Source: an uncultured Clostridia bacterium
Lineage (GTDB): Bacteria > Bacillota > Clostridia > Peptostreptococcales > Anaerovoracaceae
Assembly (NCBI GenBank): GCA_934256595.1
Contig: CAKQOW010000001.1
Location: forward strand, 1-64,000
Reading direction: 5' to 3'
Length of the DNA stretch: 64,000 nucleotides
The notes beneath the pieces are model-generated. The model was given only the letters and a program-made list of their open reading frames with translations, searched no databases and was not told the origin of the DNA. The translations under genes were made by a program, and so were the position numbers. Within the stretch, counting starts at the first letter, position 1. Each line of letters starts with the position of its first letter. Positions 1 through 8,670 of this stretch are shown one piece after another.

Positions 1-387
1 TCCATTAAGAGGTTTGAAAGAAAGCTAAAGGCTAAGACAAAGAGAAACTGGTCAGTATCAATAGACCAGAGAATAGCGGAACTGAACCAGCTGATACGCG
101 GGTGGATAAACAGTTTCAGAATGGGGAATATGAAAAGTACCCTTAGAAGAATCGATGAACACCTGCGAACCAGAATGAGAATTGTCATATGGAAACAATG
201 GAAAACCTCGGCAAAGAGATACTGGGGCTTGCGGAAACTGGGAGCACCAGAGTGGATGGCGAGGAAATCTGTAGCCTTTGGAAACCACTATCAGGCTGTT
301 GCGAAGACAGCAGGTCTGCACTACATAAGCAAGGAAATCCTCGCAAGACGAGGACTTCTAAGCTGTTTGGATTACTATTTGAATTGA
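1..387 (+). CDS. Group II intron reverse transcriptase/maturase, C-terminal part (5' truncated by window)
   Basis: The reading frame is open from base 1 and gives 128 residues ending at a TGA at 385-387. The text (IAELNQLIRGWINSFRMGN, then WKQWKTSAKRYWGLRKLG and a LARRGLLSCLDYYL ending) matches the maturase-specific (GIIM, domain X) C-terminus of LtrA-like intron-encoded proteins, which bind the intron RNA and help it splice and mobilise. The catalytic reverse transcriptase fingers and palm lie upstream, outside the window. Intron domains V and VI follow the stop codon directly, as expected for an ORF housed in domain IV. I see no frameshift in this part. Whether the full element is active cannot be judged from here. 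Confidence 0.9.
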   Translation, partial: SIKRFERKLKAKTKRNWSVSIDQRIAELNQLIRGWINSFRMGNMKSTLRRIDEHLRTRMRIVIWKQWKTSAKRYWGLRKLGAPEWMARKSVAFGNHYQAVAKTAGLHYISKEILARRGLLSCLDYYLN

Positions 388-452
388 ACCGCCGTGTGCC
401 GAACGGCACGCACGGTGGTGTGAGAGGGGCTACAGGTTAGCCCCTACTCGAT
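386..452 (+). ncRNA. Group II intron domains V and VI and 3' end
   Basis: Domain V folds from 388-419: ACCGCCGTG pairs with CACGGTGGT, a two-base bulge (CG, 409-410) follows, then TGCC/GGCA closes a four-base loop. The CGC at 390-392, with a G-U pair to 416, is the catalytic triad position. Domain VI is a short hairpin, GGGGCTA/TAGCCCC at 426-444, followed by TACTCGAT, a common 3' terminus for bacterial group II introns. I place the intron end at about 452; A446 is a candidate branch point. The exact boundary is inferred, because the 5' exon junction is outside the window. Confidence 0.8.
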
Positions 453-1007
453 TTCGTATTCTATTTCGTCAAAATCTCTGTACTGAGAATCCATTTCAAC
501 CATATCATAGATAAGAGGATCTCTGATCAGATGCTTCCATACTGTATATGTAGCCTGTATGAAATCCCTGTTCAGTGTGATTCTGTCCTCAATCAGAGGG
601 CATACATACGGCAGATCTGACACATTGTAGATAAGGGAGAGTCTGCCGAAATCATCAATATGAGGCGCAAGGGGATAAGTTCTGCACTGTATCGAACGCA
701 TTTTACGGTCGCATACCGGCGGATTTACACAGCGTATGAAATAAACCTTGCCGTGCCATGAGTCAGGAAACTCATAGTCCTCTGCATTTTCACAGCTCCA
801 TTTGATCCAGTCCTCCTGCTTTGTAAACAGCTTGTCTTCACCGGGAAGAAGATATATTCCCAGATCAAAATCACCGTCATCAGAATCTCCACCGCAGGTA
901 CAGCAGGCGGCGCCGCACAGAGTGCCGCAGTCATAATCTACGGGAGAAACTCTGTCAAGAAGTCTATATATAGCTTTGAATGTACTTTTTCTTAATTTTG
1001 ATTTCAT
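444..1007 (-). CDS. Cysteine-rich protein of YkgJ-like type (hypothetical)
   Basis: A 187-residue soluble protein with an N-terminal cysteine cluster (CGTLCGAACCTCGG near residues 27-40) and further cysteines (CENAEDYEF, IRCVNPPVCDRK, IQCRTYPLAP, YVCPLIED). This pattern resembles YkgJ-family zinc- or iron-chelating proteins, but I do not recognise a specific function. ATG at 1007 is preceded on its own strand by AGGTC, a weak ribosome-binding site. The last two codons and the TAG stop lie inside the end of the neighbouring group II intron (TACTCGAT at 445-452), which is transcribed the other way. The natural C-terminus may therefore have been replaced by the insertion. A structured leader lies just upstream. 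Confidence 0.6.
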   Translation of the reverse strand: MKSKLRKSTFKAIYRLLDRVSPVDYDCGTLCGAACCTCGGDSDDGDFDLGIYLLPGEDKLFTKQEDWIKWSCENAEDYEFPDSWHGKVYFIRCVNPPVCDRKMRSIQCRTYPLAPHIDDFGRLSLIYNVSDLPYVCPLIEDRITLNRDFIQATYTVWKHLIRDPLIYDMVEMDSQYRDFDEIEYEIE

Positions 1008-1010
1008 TAT

Positions 1011-1113
1011 GACCTAACCCATTTATGAAGTAAATGGCAGGTAGGTCAAACGTCAGGATTTCCCAAGAGTGCGAAGCACGATTGGAAAGAAATCTACGGC
1101 GAAAAGACCTACC
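1011..1113 (-). promoter_or_regulatory. Structured 5' leader of the cysteine-rich protein gene, possible RNA switch
   Basis: Read on the minus strand, GGTAGGTC (1113-1106) pairs perfectly with GACCTACC (1047-1040). Inside are GATTTC/GAAATC and CCAA/TTGG stems and a GTGC-TTC-GCAC hairpin. After it come a hairpin CCATTTA/TAAATGG (1037-1019) and GGTTAGGTC (1019-1011), which carries the ribosome-binding AGG just before the ATG. GACCTACC can pair either with the upstream GGTAGGTC or, with one bulged base, with this downstream copy. The two folds exclude each other. I do not match it to a known riboswitch class. The rest of the 331-base gap (1114-1338) is AT-rich with a weak TAGAAT box at 1300-1305 ahead of the next gene. 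Confidence 0.45.
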
Positions 1114-1338
1114 GTTAATAATAACGTACTGTCATATTATATGCCAGAATGTCACTGGATACAAGTGTCAATATACATTGGCGGTGCATTGGGGTATAAT
1201 TATATGATTGTTGGAATTTCAACGATTACGGTGATTTAAAACTATAGTATTATTTTAAAAAACTTCAACGGAGAATATTCCAAAATCAAATTTGCGTGGT
1301 AGAATAATATCGGATTACTAGTTATAAAGAGGTATTGT

Positions 1339-4300
1339 ATGAAATTAGGTATTGACGTTGGTTCAACAACGGTAAAATTAGTTCTATTAAATGAAAACAA
1401 CGAAATAAAGTATTCTAAATATGAAAGGCATATGTCAAATGTATTTGACAAGGTTGATGAGCTTGTCAGAGAGGCATATGACAATATAGGCGATATTGCA
1501 GTCAAAGCTGTGGTTACAGGCTCCGGCGGACTGGCCCTTGCAGAGAAAGCAGGGATACCTTTTGAACAGGAGGTAATCACCTGCAGCAGAGCGGTAGAGG
1601 AGCTTATACCCGAAACCGAAACTGCAATAGAGCTTGGCGGAGAGGACGCCAAGATAACTTTCTACGGAGCTTCCGTAGAGCAGAGAATGAACGGTACCTG
1701 TGCAGGCGGTACAGGCGCATTTATAGATCAGATGGCAGTTCTGCTGAATACCGATGCGGCAGGGTTGAATGAAGCTGCCCAAAGACACAAGATGATTTAC
1801 CCTATAGCTGCAAGATGCGGCGTATTTGCCAAGACAGATATACAGCCGCTTATCAACGAGGGCGCGGCCATAGAGGATCTTGCGGCATCAATATTTCAGG
1901 CAGTGGTAAATCAGACCATATCAGGACTTGCCTGCGGACACCCCATTAAAGGGAAGGTTGCATTCTTAGGAGGCCCTCTGTCATTTCTTTCAGAGCTCAG
2001 AGCGAGATTTACAGAAACTCTGGGACTTGCCGCAGAGGACGTTATATTCCCCGAAAACTCAAAGTATTTCGTGGCAATAGGCGCAGCTCTCATGTCCGGA
2101 AAATACGGCGAAACAACACTTGGAGCCATAGTTAATGCCCTTGACAATATAGACGCTTCAGAAGTGTCGGATACCAAGCATATAGAGCCTTTGTTTGAGA
2201 GCGAGGCTGATTATGCAAAGTTTACTGCAAGACATGCCGCAGACAAGGTTAAAACAGGTGAACTGGCCAAGGCCTCCGGCAGGCTTTATCTGGGTATAGA
2301 CGCAGGCTCTACAACCACTAAATCAGCAGTTATAGACGAAGACAACAGAGTGCTTTACTCATTTTACAAAAACAATGAGGGCAAGCCTCTTGAAACTGTT
2401 CTTGAAATGTTAAAAGACCTTTATTCAAAAATACCTGAGGGCGCGTACATAGCAAGAGCGGCGGCAACAGGATACGGTGAGGGACTTATCAAGGCCGCAT
2501 TCAAAATAGATACGGGGGAAATCGAAACAATCGCGCATTACAAGGCTGCCGAGGAATTTCTTCCGGGAGTTGAATTCATACTTGACATAGGCGGTCAGGA
2601 TATGAAATGCATGAAGATAAAGGACAGAGCCATATATAATATAATGCTTAACGAGGCCTGTTCGTCAGGCTGCGGCTCTTTCATAGAAACCTATGCCAAA
2701 TCCGTAAATATGACAGCGGCAGAGTTTGCAAAGGAAGCGCTGTTTGCGGCAAACCCTGTGGATCTTGGAACCAGATGTACGGTATTTATGAACTCCAAGG
2801 TTAAGCAGGCTCAAAAAGAGGGAGCGACTATCGGAGATATATCTGCAGGACTTTCCTATTCTGTAATAAAGAATGCGCTCTACAAGGTTATCAAGCTGAG
2901 AAATCCTGAGGAAGCCGGAGAAAAAATAGTAGTTCAGGGCGGTACATTCTTAAATGATGCAGTATTAAGAAGTATAGAAAGAGTAGTCGGCAAAAACGTG
3001 GTAAGGCCTGATATAGCAGGAATTATGGGAGCCTTTGGCGCCGCGCTTGCAGCAAAAGATACATATGAGGACGGCAGAAGCGCCATACTTTCACTTGCGG
3101 AGCTTGAGAGCTTTACCGTAAACAATTCTCATACAAGATGCAGCGGCTGTGAAAACAGATGTATGCTTACAATAAATAAATTCAATGACGGCTCACGCTT
3201 CATAACAGGCAACAGATGTGAAAAGGGCGAGGGCAGAGAGCATATAGAAAACACAGTTCCCGATATGTATGAATACAAATTCGACAGACTGTTTGACTAT
3301 GAACCTCTTGGAGAGAGCGATGCGCCGAGAGGCAGCATTGGTATACCGAGAGTGCTGAATATGTACGAGAATTATCCGTTCTGGCATACGTTCTTTACGG
3401 CGCTGGGGTACAGAGTGGTGCTTTCGCCTGCATCATCAAAGAGCATATACGAAATGGGTATGGATACCATATCATCAGATACAGCGTGCTATCCGGCAAA
3501 GCTGGTTCACGGACATATCAAATGGCTTTGCGAAAACGGAGTAAACACAATATTCTACCCGAGCATCAACTACGAAAGAGGTGAGGACCCGTCGGCGCCT
3601 AACCATTACAACTGCCCTATAGTTGCAACCTATCCTGAGGTTATAGGCAGCAATATGGACGATATATTCAGAGACTACAACGTGAAATTTATGCATCCGT
3701 TTTTGCCTTACGACGATGACAAAAGGCTTAAACGCGAGCTTTCAAGAGTATTTAATATAGACAAAAAAGAAATATCGGAAGCTGTAGACAGGGCAAGGGC
3801 AGAGGACAGAAAATTCCATATAGAAATAAAGGCCAAGGCTGATGAAATTCTTGATTACATAGAAAAAAATCACAAAAAAGCAGTGATTTTATCAGGCAGA
3901 CCGTATCATCTGGACCCTGAAATCAATCACGGCATCAACAAGCTCATAACGTCCTTTGATATGGCGGTAATAACGGAGGACTCTGTTGCAGACAGAGTTA
4001 CACTCAAAAGACCTATAAGAGTTCTTGACCAGTGGGTATATCACTCCAGAATGTATAAGGCGGCTGTATTTGCGGGCACCAGAGATGATGTTGAAATTGT
4101 TCAGCTCAACTCCTTTGGCTGCGGACTTGATGCTGTTACGACAGATCAGGTTGAAGAAATCTGCAGAAACAACAACAAGCTTTATACGGTTCTCAAGATA
4201 GACGAGGGGTCAAACCTCGGCGCTGCGAGAATAAGGATAAGATCGCTTAAGGCTGCCATTGACGAGCGCGAGAAAAATCAGATAAAAGCAAAGGCGGACA

Positions 4301-5550
4301 ACAGGGAATTCAAGAGAAAGTATTTCACAAAGAAAATGCGTGAAGAATACACTATTATGATACCTCAGATGTCGCCTGTGCATTTCAGACACGTTGAGGT
4401 TGCAATGAAGCAGGCAGGCTACAGAGCTGTTCAGCTTCCGCCTGTAAACGTAAAGGCTGTAGATGAGGGACTCAGGTACATAAACAACGACGCCTGCTAT
4501 CCTACAATTGTAAGTCTGGGGCAGATTATATCGGCGCTTAAATCAGGAGAATTTGACCTTGACAGGACAGCAATATTTATGTCGCAGACAGGAGGCGGCT
4601 GCAGAGCCAGCAACTATGTTTCACTGCTCAGAAAAGCCCTCAGGGATCTTGATATGGAGCAGATACCTGTAATATCGGTAAATATGGCAGGACTTGAGTC
4701 AAATCCGGGATTTAAAATAACGCTTCCGCTTGTCAAAAGCGGTATGATGGGTATCGTTTACGGTGATATGTTTATGAGAGTTCTGTATGCAACCAGACCT
4801 TATGAACAGGTAAAAGGCTCAGCTGATGCGCTTTATGAAAAGTGGGCGGCAATTGCAGATGAGAACATCAGAAACGGCAGTTTCAGGCAGTTCAAAAAAA
4901 ATCTTAAAGGCATAGTCAGAGATTTTGATGCTCTGCCTTTAAGAGATATAAAGAAGCCGAAGGTAGGCGTTGTAGGAGAGATACTGGTTAAATATCACCC
5001 TACAGCCAACAATGATATAGTCAGTGTAATCGAAAACGAGGGCGGCGAGGCTGTTGTTTTAGACCTTCTGGATTTCTTCCTGTACGGCATGTACAGCAAG
5101 AAATTCAACTATGAACATCTTTCGGGTTCGTGGAAGCAGATGAAGGGAAATCAGATTGCAATAGACATACTTGAGCTTATACGAAAGCCTTATCGAAAAG
5201 CCCTGAGAGAAAGCCGCCGTTTTGAAGAGCCTCTGCATATTGAGGAAATAGCAGAAGAAGCCTCCAAACTTATATCCATAGGCAACCAGTGCGGCGAGGG
5301 GTGGCTTCTGACAGGTGAAATGGTTGACCTTATAAATTCAGGCTGTGAAAACATAGTATGCCTGCAGCCGTTTGCATGTCTGCCAAACCACGTTACAGGA
5401 AAGGGCATGCTAAAGGCGCTCAGAAAATACAATCCTAAGGCAAACATTGCGGCTATAGATTATGATCCGGGCGCAAGCAGTGTAAATCAGCTTAACAGAA
5501 TTAAACTGATGATGGCGACTGCGCACAAAAATCTTGAAATTCAGGATTGA
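1339..5550 (+). CDS. Tandem BadF/HgdC-type 2-hydroxyacyl-CoA dehydratase activase fused to DUF2229/HgdB-like domains
   Basis: A 1403-residue protein. Two ASKHA ATPase domains of the BadF/BadG/BcrA/BcrD family come first: one starting KLGIDVGSTTVKL (residues about 1-260) and one starting YLGIDAGSTTTKS (about 320-580). Each keeps the two cysteines that in HgdC hold the [4Fe-4S] cluster at a dimer interface (GTCAGGTG and ARCGVFAK; EACSSGCG and TRCTVF). A cysteine-containing DUF2229 region (RCSGCENRC near 600) and a long HgdB-like region follow. Family members use ATP to inject an electron into 2-hydroxyacyl-CoA dehydratases or related radical enzymes. No separate dehydratase subunit genes are in the window, so the substrate is unknown. 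Intact, single-gene transcription unit with a terminator at 5594. ATG with an AAAGAGG ribosome-binding site. Confidence 0.88.
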   Translation: MKLGIDVGSTTVKLVLLNENNEIKYSKYERHMSNVFDKVDELVREAYDNIGDIAVKAVVTGSGGLALAEKAGIPFEQEVITCSRAVEELIPETETAIELGGEDAKITFYGASVEQRMNGTCAGGTGAFIDQMAVLLNTDAAGLNEAAQRHKMIYPIAARCGVFAKTDIQPLINEGAAIEDLAASIFQAVVNQTISGLACGHPIKGKVAFLGGPLSFLSELRARFTETLGLAAEDVIFPENSKYFVAIGAALMSGKYGETTLGAIVNALDNIDASEVSDTKHIEPLFESEADYAKFTARHAADKVKTGELAKASGRLYLGIDAGSTTTKSAVIDEDNRVLYSFYKNNEGKPLETVLEMLKDLYSKIPEGAYIARAAATGYGEGLIKAAFKIDTGEIETIAHYKAAEEFLPGVEFILDIGGQDMKCMKIKDRAIYNIMLNEACSSGCGSFIETYAKSVNMTAAEFAKEALFAANPVDLGTRCTVFMNSKVKQAQKEGATIGDISAGLSYSVIKNALYKVIKLRNPEEAGEKIVVQGGTFLNDAVLRSIERVVGKNVVRPDIAGIMGAFGAALAAKDTYEDGRSAILSLAELESFTVNNSHTRCSGCENRCMLTINKFNDGSRFITGNRCEKGEGREHIENTVPDMYEYKFDRLFDYEPLGESDAPRGSIGIPRVLNMYENYPFWHTFFTALGYRVVLSPASSKSIYEMGMDTISSDTACYPAKLVHGHIKWLCENGVNTIFYPSINYERGEDPSAPNHYNCPIVATYPEVIGSNMDDIFRDYNVKFMHPFLPYDDDKRLKRELSRVFNIDKKEISEAVDRARAEDRKFHIEIKAKADEILDYIEKNHKKAVILSGRPYHLDPEINHGINKLITSFDMAVITEDSVADRVTLKRPIRVLDQWVYHSRMYKAAVFAGTRDDVEIVQLNSFGCGLDAVTTDQVEEICRNNNKLYTVLKIDEGSNLGAARIRIRSLKAAIDEREKNQIKAKADNREFKRKYFTKKMREEYTIMIPQMSPVHFRHVEVAMKQAGYRAVQLPPVNVKAVDEGLRYINNDACYPTIVSLGQIISALKSGEFDLDRTAIFMSQTGGGCRASNYVSLLRKALRDLDMEQIPVISVNMAGLESNPGFKITLPLVKSGMMGIVYGDMFMRVLYATRPYEQVKGSADALYEKWAAIADENIRNGSFRQFKKNLKGIVRDFDALPLRDIKKPKVGVVGEILVKYHPTANNDIVSVIENEGGEAVVLDLLDFFLYGMYSKKFNYEHLSGSWKQMKGNQIAIDILELIRKPYRKALRESRRFEEPLHIEEIAEEASKLISIGNQCGEGWLLTGEMVDLINSGCENIVCLQPFACLPNHVTGKGMLKALRKYNPKANIAAIDYDPGASSVNQLNRIKLMMATAHKNLEIQD

Positions 5551-5593
5551 AACCGAGAAGATTATCTAAAATACATAAATACTCATTGTTAAG

Positions 5594-5619
5594 AGAGATA
5601 TCGTAAAGGTATCTCTTTT
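5594..5619 (+). terminator. Intrinsic terminator after the dehydratase activase gene
   Basis: AGAGATA (5594-5600) pairs with TATCTCT (5610-5616), followed by a short T-run. The 366-base gap to the next gene (5551-5916) holds this terminator, a promoter at 5763 and nested hairpins at 5815-5881. Confidence 0.7.
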
Positions 5620-5762
5620 AATGTGTGGTGATATATATAAAATGCGTGGCAGGTTGGAAAAAACTTTTGCCGGTTTGAAATCTTGTTTTTTGTCAAGAGA
5701 GGCGCTGTAAACATTTAAATATCAACGGATTAATGAAATTACAGAAAAAAATAAAAAAGGAA

Positions 5763-5791
5763 TTGACTGTAAAAACGGGGCGTGCTAGAAT
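5763..5791 (+). promoter_or_regulatory. Sigma-A promoter of the first PD-(D/E)XK gene leader
   Basis: TTGACT at 5763-5768 and TAGAAT at 5786-5791 with a 17-base spacer. Transcription should start near 5798, about 120 bases ahead of the ATG at 5917. Confidence 0.75.
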
Positions 5792-5814
5792 GGTAGCATA
5801 GAAAAATTGTAAAG

Positions 5815-5881
5815 ACGCACAGATAAGCCGTTTAGGCTGAATTAAGTTTCAGCTTAAGCGGTTTTTTACTGTGCGTTTTTT
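5815..5881 (+). terminator. Nested terminator hairpins in the leader: attenuator or short RNA
   Basis: An inner 14-bp stem (5828-5841 with 5848-5861, two G-U pairs) is followed by six T at 5862-5867. An outer stem ACGCACAG/CTGTGCGT (5815-5822 with 5869-5876) encloses it and is also followed by a T-run. Both lie between the promoter at 5763 and the ATG at 5917, so most transcripts should stop here unless read-through is regulated. The product of early stopping would be an RNA of about 70-85 nucleotides. Confidence 0.7.
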
Positions 5882-5916
5882 GCTTTCTGAAAACAAAAAG
5901 AAAAGGAGAAAAAACA

Positions 5917-6789
5917 ATGACAGAAAAGAAACAGCAGAATGAAATCGCACCGAGTGAGGAAGAGTTCAAACCCTTTACAAATGATTTTATATTTGCACTG
6001 GTAATGAGAGATCCTGATATCTGTAAAGGAATTGCAGAGCTAATAATTCCCGATGAGGAAATAGGCGAGGTAAAAATAGCAGCGTCAGAGAATTCTTCAC
6101 CTGATGAAAAAGATGAGCTTGAGATAGCGCTGCAGGCATGTCTTGATTTCGGAAAAGATATGCGAGGAGTCAGGTTTGACGCATATGTGAAAACTGCAGA
6201 CAAATGGATTGACATTGAAATGCAGACAACCAATAAGCATGATCTTGAAAAAAGAAGCAGATATTATCAGGCTCTTATGGATACCGACTGCCTTGAAAAA
6301 GGTGGCAAATTCAAAGATCTTAAAAACACATATGTGGTATTCATCTGCACATTCGATTATCTGGGGCTTGGCGAGCCCCTGTATGTCGTAGAAAGCTATA
6401 TTCGCAAGAATGACTTGCATTTTAATGATGGGACAAGTAAAATATTGTTGAACACAAAATGCTCTCCGGACAAGGTGCCGGAGAAACTTAAGTCATTTTA
6501 TGAATATATAAATGACCCAAGTAAAATAGACAGTAAGCTGGTTGAAGGTATTGATGAGCGTGTCCGGAAATACAACACGCCTGAATGGAGGGAGAGACTG
6601 GTGACATTAGAATATATGATTGCTGAAGCAAAAGAGGAAGGTCTTGAACAGGGCAGAACCGAGGGTGAGGTTTCCGGTAGGGCTGCAGAAAAATTGGATA
6701 TGGCTAGAGCCATGAAATCAGAGGGTATTGACGTTGAAACAATAGCTAAAGTATCAGGCCTGTCTGTAGAGGAAATAAATAAGCTGTAA
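5917..6789 (+). CDS. PD-(D/E)XK nuclease-family transposase (Rpn-like), copy 1
   Basis: A 290-residue protein of the PDDEXK_2/Rpn type. Visible family marks are FTNDFIFALVMRDP near the start, the nuclease core VRFDAYVKTADKWIDIEMQ (about residues 87-105, the D...E-x-Q catalytic pattern), and RSRYYQALMD. The C-terminal tail holds an EEGLEQGRTEGEVSGRAAEK helix and the repeat-like ending IAKVSGLSVEEINKL. Rpn proteins are DNA endonucleases that promote recombination; many are annotated as transposases without terminal repeats, and I see none here. A paralogue lies at 39876 and a short remnant of the same tail at 41305. Start ATG at 5917 with AAAAGGAG just upstream. Confidence 0.85.
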   Translation: MTEKKQQNEIAPSEEEFKPFTNDFIFALVMRDPDICKGIAELIIPDEEIGEVKIAASENSSPDEKDELEIALQACLDFGKDMRGVRFDAYVKTADKWIDIEMQTTNKHDLEKRSRYYQALMDTDCLEKGGKFKDLKNTYVVFICTFDYLGLGEPLYVVESYIRKNDLHFNDGTSKILLNTKCSPDKVPEKLKSFYEYINDPSKIDSKLVEGIDERVRKYNTPEWRERLVTLEYMIAEAKEEGLEQGRTEGEVSGRAAEKLDMARAMKSEGIDVETIAKVSGLSVEEINKL

Positions 6790-6823
6790 CTGCAGACTGC
6801 TGTATAATACCGGCAATATCACT

Positions 6824-6868
6824 AAGCAGAGGCGCAGGACCTGTTCCTGAAGCCCCTGCTTATTTTTA
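6824..6868 (+). terminator. Intrinsic terminator after PD-(D/E)XK copy 1
   Basis: AAGCAG (6824-6829) pairs with CTGCTT (6856-6861), with GG/CC and CAGG/CCTG stems inside, followed by ATTTTTAT. It separates this gene from the pilB promoter. Confidence 0.65.
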
Positions 6869-6908
6869 TACGGAGCAGGTATCGCGCCTGCCTGAAAGAA
6901 AAAAGGAA

Positions 6909-6938
6909 TTGACAAAATTGCAATTTAAAGAGTAGAAT
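6909..6938 (+). promoter_or_regulatory. Sigma-A promoter of pilB-pilT
   Basis: TTGACA (6909-6914) and TAGAAT (6933-6938) with an 18-base spacer, 31 bases before the pilB ATG. No riboswitch-like structure lies between it and pilB. Confidence 0.75.
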
Positions 6939-6969
6939 TATTGCAAGAATATTTCAGTGGGAGGTATTT

Positions 6970-8658
6970 ATGGCACATATACGATTAGGGGAACTGCTTA
7001 AATCGTCCGGAATAATAAGTGACGAGCAGCTTGAGGTTGCGCTGGAGCTTCAGAAGCAGACAAAACAAAGACTCGGAGACATACTTATAGAATACAACTT
7101 CATCACCAACAGCGAACTCATAGAGGCTCTGCAGATGCAGCTTGGCATTGACTTTATAGACCTTACTGCAGTATCAATTCCTGTGGAGCTGACTAAATTT
7201 GTTCCGAGAAACATAGCAAAAGAACACTGCATAGTGCCTGTCAAGCTGGCTTCCGACAATCTGTATATAGCAATGAGCGACCCGCTGGATTTTATTGCGC
7301 AGGAAGTAGTCAAAAAAATATCCAACAAAAATGTCATACCTATGATTGCAGCCAAGAAAGCTGTAGAGCAGGTCATAGCGACCCTTTACGGCAGTGAGGG
7401 AACTGCACGCGCCATTGAGGATATGAAGCGCGAGATGGGTACAGGAGACATACTTCCCGGACAGAGAGAAGAAACAGCAGACGAAGACATCAACAAAGCT
7501 CCTACAATCAGATTTGTAAACTCCATAATAGAAAGAGCTTTTTTAGAGCGCGCCAGTGATATTCACATAGAGCCTCAAAAAGAAGAAGTGGTTGTCAGAA
7601 TGAGAATAGACGGGCTTCTCCACAAAATACTTACAGTTCCGTCAGATTTACAGAGCACAGTTATATCAAGACTCAAAATTATGGGCGGTATGAATATTTC
7701 AGAGCGCAAAATCCCGCAGGACGGTCATGCAATGATAACTGTCAAAGACCACAGCATAGATATCCGTATGTCAGTTATGCCTACGGTGTACGGCGAAAAA
7801 GTGGTTTTAAGACTTCTGGACAAATCCTCTCACGAAATATCAAGGCACACCATAGGTCTTACAGGAGAAGACGAGGCAAAATACAATGCGCTGCTTTCAA
7901 ACAGCAACGGCATAATACTGCTGGTAGGTCCTACCGGTTCGGGCAAATCCACGACAATGTGCGCAATGCTTTCGGAGCTTGCCGGAGAGGAAGTCAATGT
8001 AGTTACCCTCGAAGACCCGGTTGAATACGATATTACCGGAGTCAACCAGTGCCAGATAAACGAAAAAACAGGAATGACCTTTGCAAGCGGACTTATGGCA
8101 ATACTGCGTCAGGACCCGGATATTATAGGGGTGGGAGAAATCAGAGACAGCGAAACCGCAGCCATAGCAGCAAGAGCCGCCATTACAGGACATCTTGTAT
8201 TATCGACACTTCATACTAACGACTCAATATCGGCAGTTCACAGACTTATGGACATAGGCGTTGAACCTTATATGATTTCAAGCGCTCTCAAGGGAGTAAT
8301 ATCACAGAGACTTGTAAGAAAAATCTGTCCTCACTGCAAGACAGCATACAAACCGACAGATGAGGAAAAACAGCTTCTGGGACTTACGGAAACAGACAAT
8401 ATACAGCTTTACAAAGGAGAGGGCTGTCCTGAATGTCACCATTCTGGATACTCCGGCAGACAGGCGGTATTTGAAATACTGACACTTACAAAGAAAATGC
8501 GCAGTATGATTTCAGAGAGTGCATCAGAGGAGCAGCTTGCAAAAGAAGCGGCGGCAGGAGATTTCACACCGATGAAAAATGCCTGCAAAAAACTGGTGCT
8601 TGAGGGAGTGACAACAGTTGAAGAAGCTCTCAAAGCCATTAATTCAACAGCAGAGTAA
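6970..8658 (+). CDS. pilB: Type IV pilus assembly ATPase PilB
   Basis: A 562-residue hexameric motor ATPase that drives pilus extension at the inner face of the membrane. The N-terminal T2SSE_N domain (about residues 1-140) is followed by the linker and the core ATPase. Motifs seen are Walker A GPTGSGKSTT (near 318), the Asp box LEDPVEY, Walker B with LRQDPDIIGVGEIRD, and the His box LVLSTLHTNDS. A tetracysteine zinc motif (CPHC ... CPEC) sits near residue 455, typical of PilB/GspE and absent from PilT. Length is normal. SD GGGAGG precedes the ATG. First gene of the pilus locus; pilT follows 12 bases later. Confidence 0.95.
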   Translation: MAHIRLGELLKSSGIISDEQLEVALELQKQTKQRLGDILIEYNFITNSELIEALQMQLGIDFIDLTAVSIPVELTKFVPRNIAKEHCIVPVKLASDNLYIAMSDPLDFIAQEVVKKISNKNVIPMIAAKKAVEQVIATLYGSEGTARAIEDMKREMGTGDILPGQREETADEDINKAPTIRFVNSIIERAFLERASDIHIEPQKEEVVVRMRIDGLLHKILTVPSDLQSTVISRLKIMGGMNISERKIPQDGHAMITVKDHSIDIRMSVMPTVYGEKVVLRLLDKSSHEISRHTIGLTGEDEAKYNALLSNSNGIILLVGPTGSGKSTTMCAMLSELAGEEVNVVTLEDPVEYDITGVNQCQINEKTGMTFASGLMAILRQDPDIIGVGEIRDSETAAIAARAAITGHLVLSTLHTNDSISAVHRLMDIGVEPYMISSALKGVISQRLVRKICPHCKTAYKPTDEEKQLLGLTETDNIQLYKGEGCPECHHSGYSGRQAVFEILTLTKKMRSMISESASEEQLAKEAAAGDFTPMKNACKKLVLEGVTTVEEALKAINSTAE

Positions 8659-8670
8659 AGGAGCAGATAT

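Noticed and set aside
5917..6789. Classical insertion sequence around the Rpn-like gene
   Set aside because: No terminal inverted repeats or target-site duplication could be seen near the gene.
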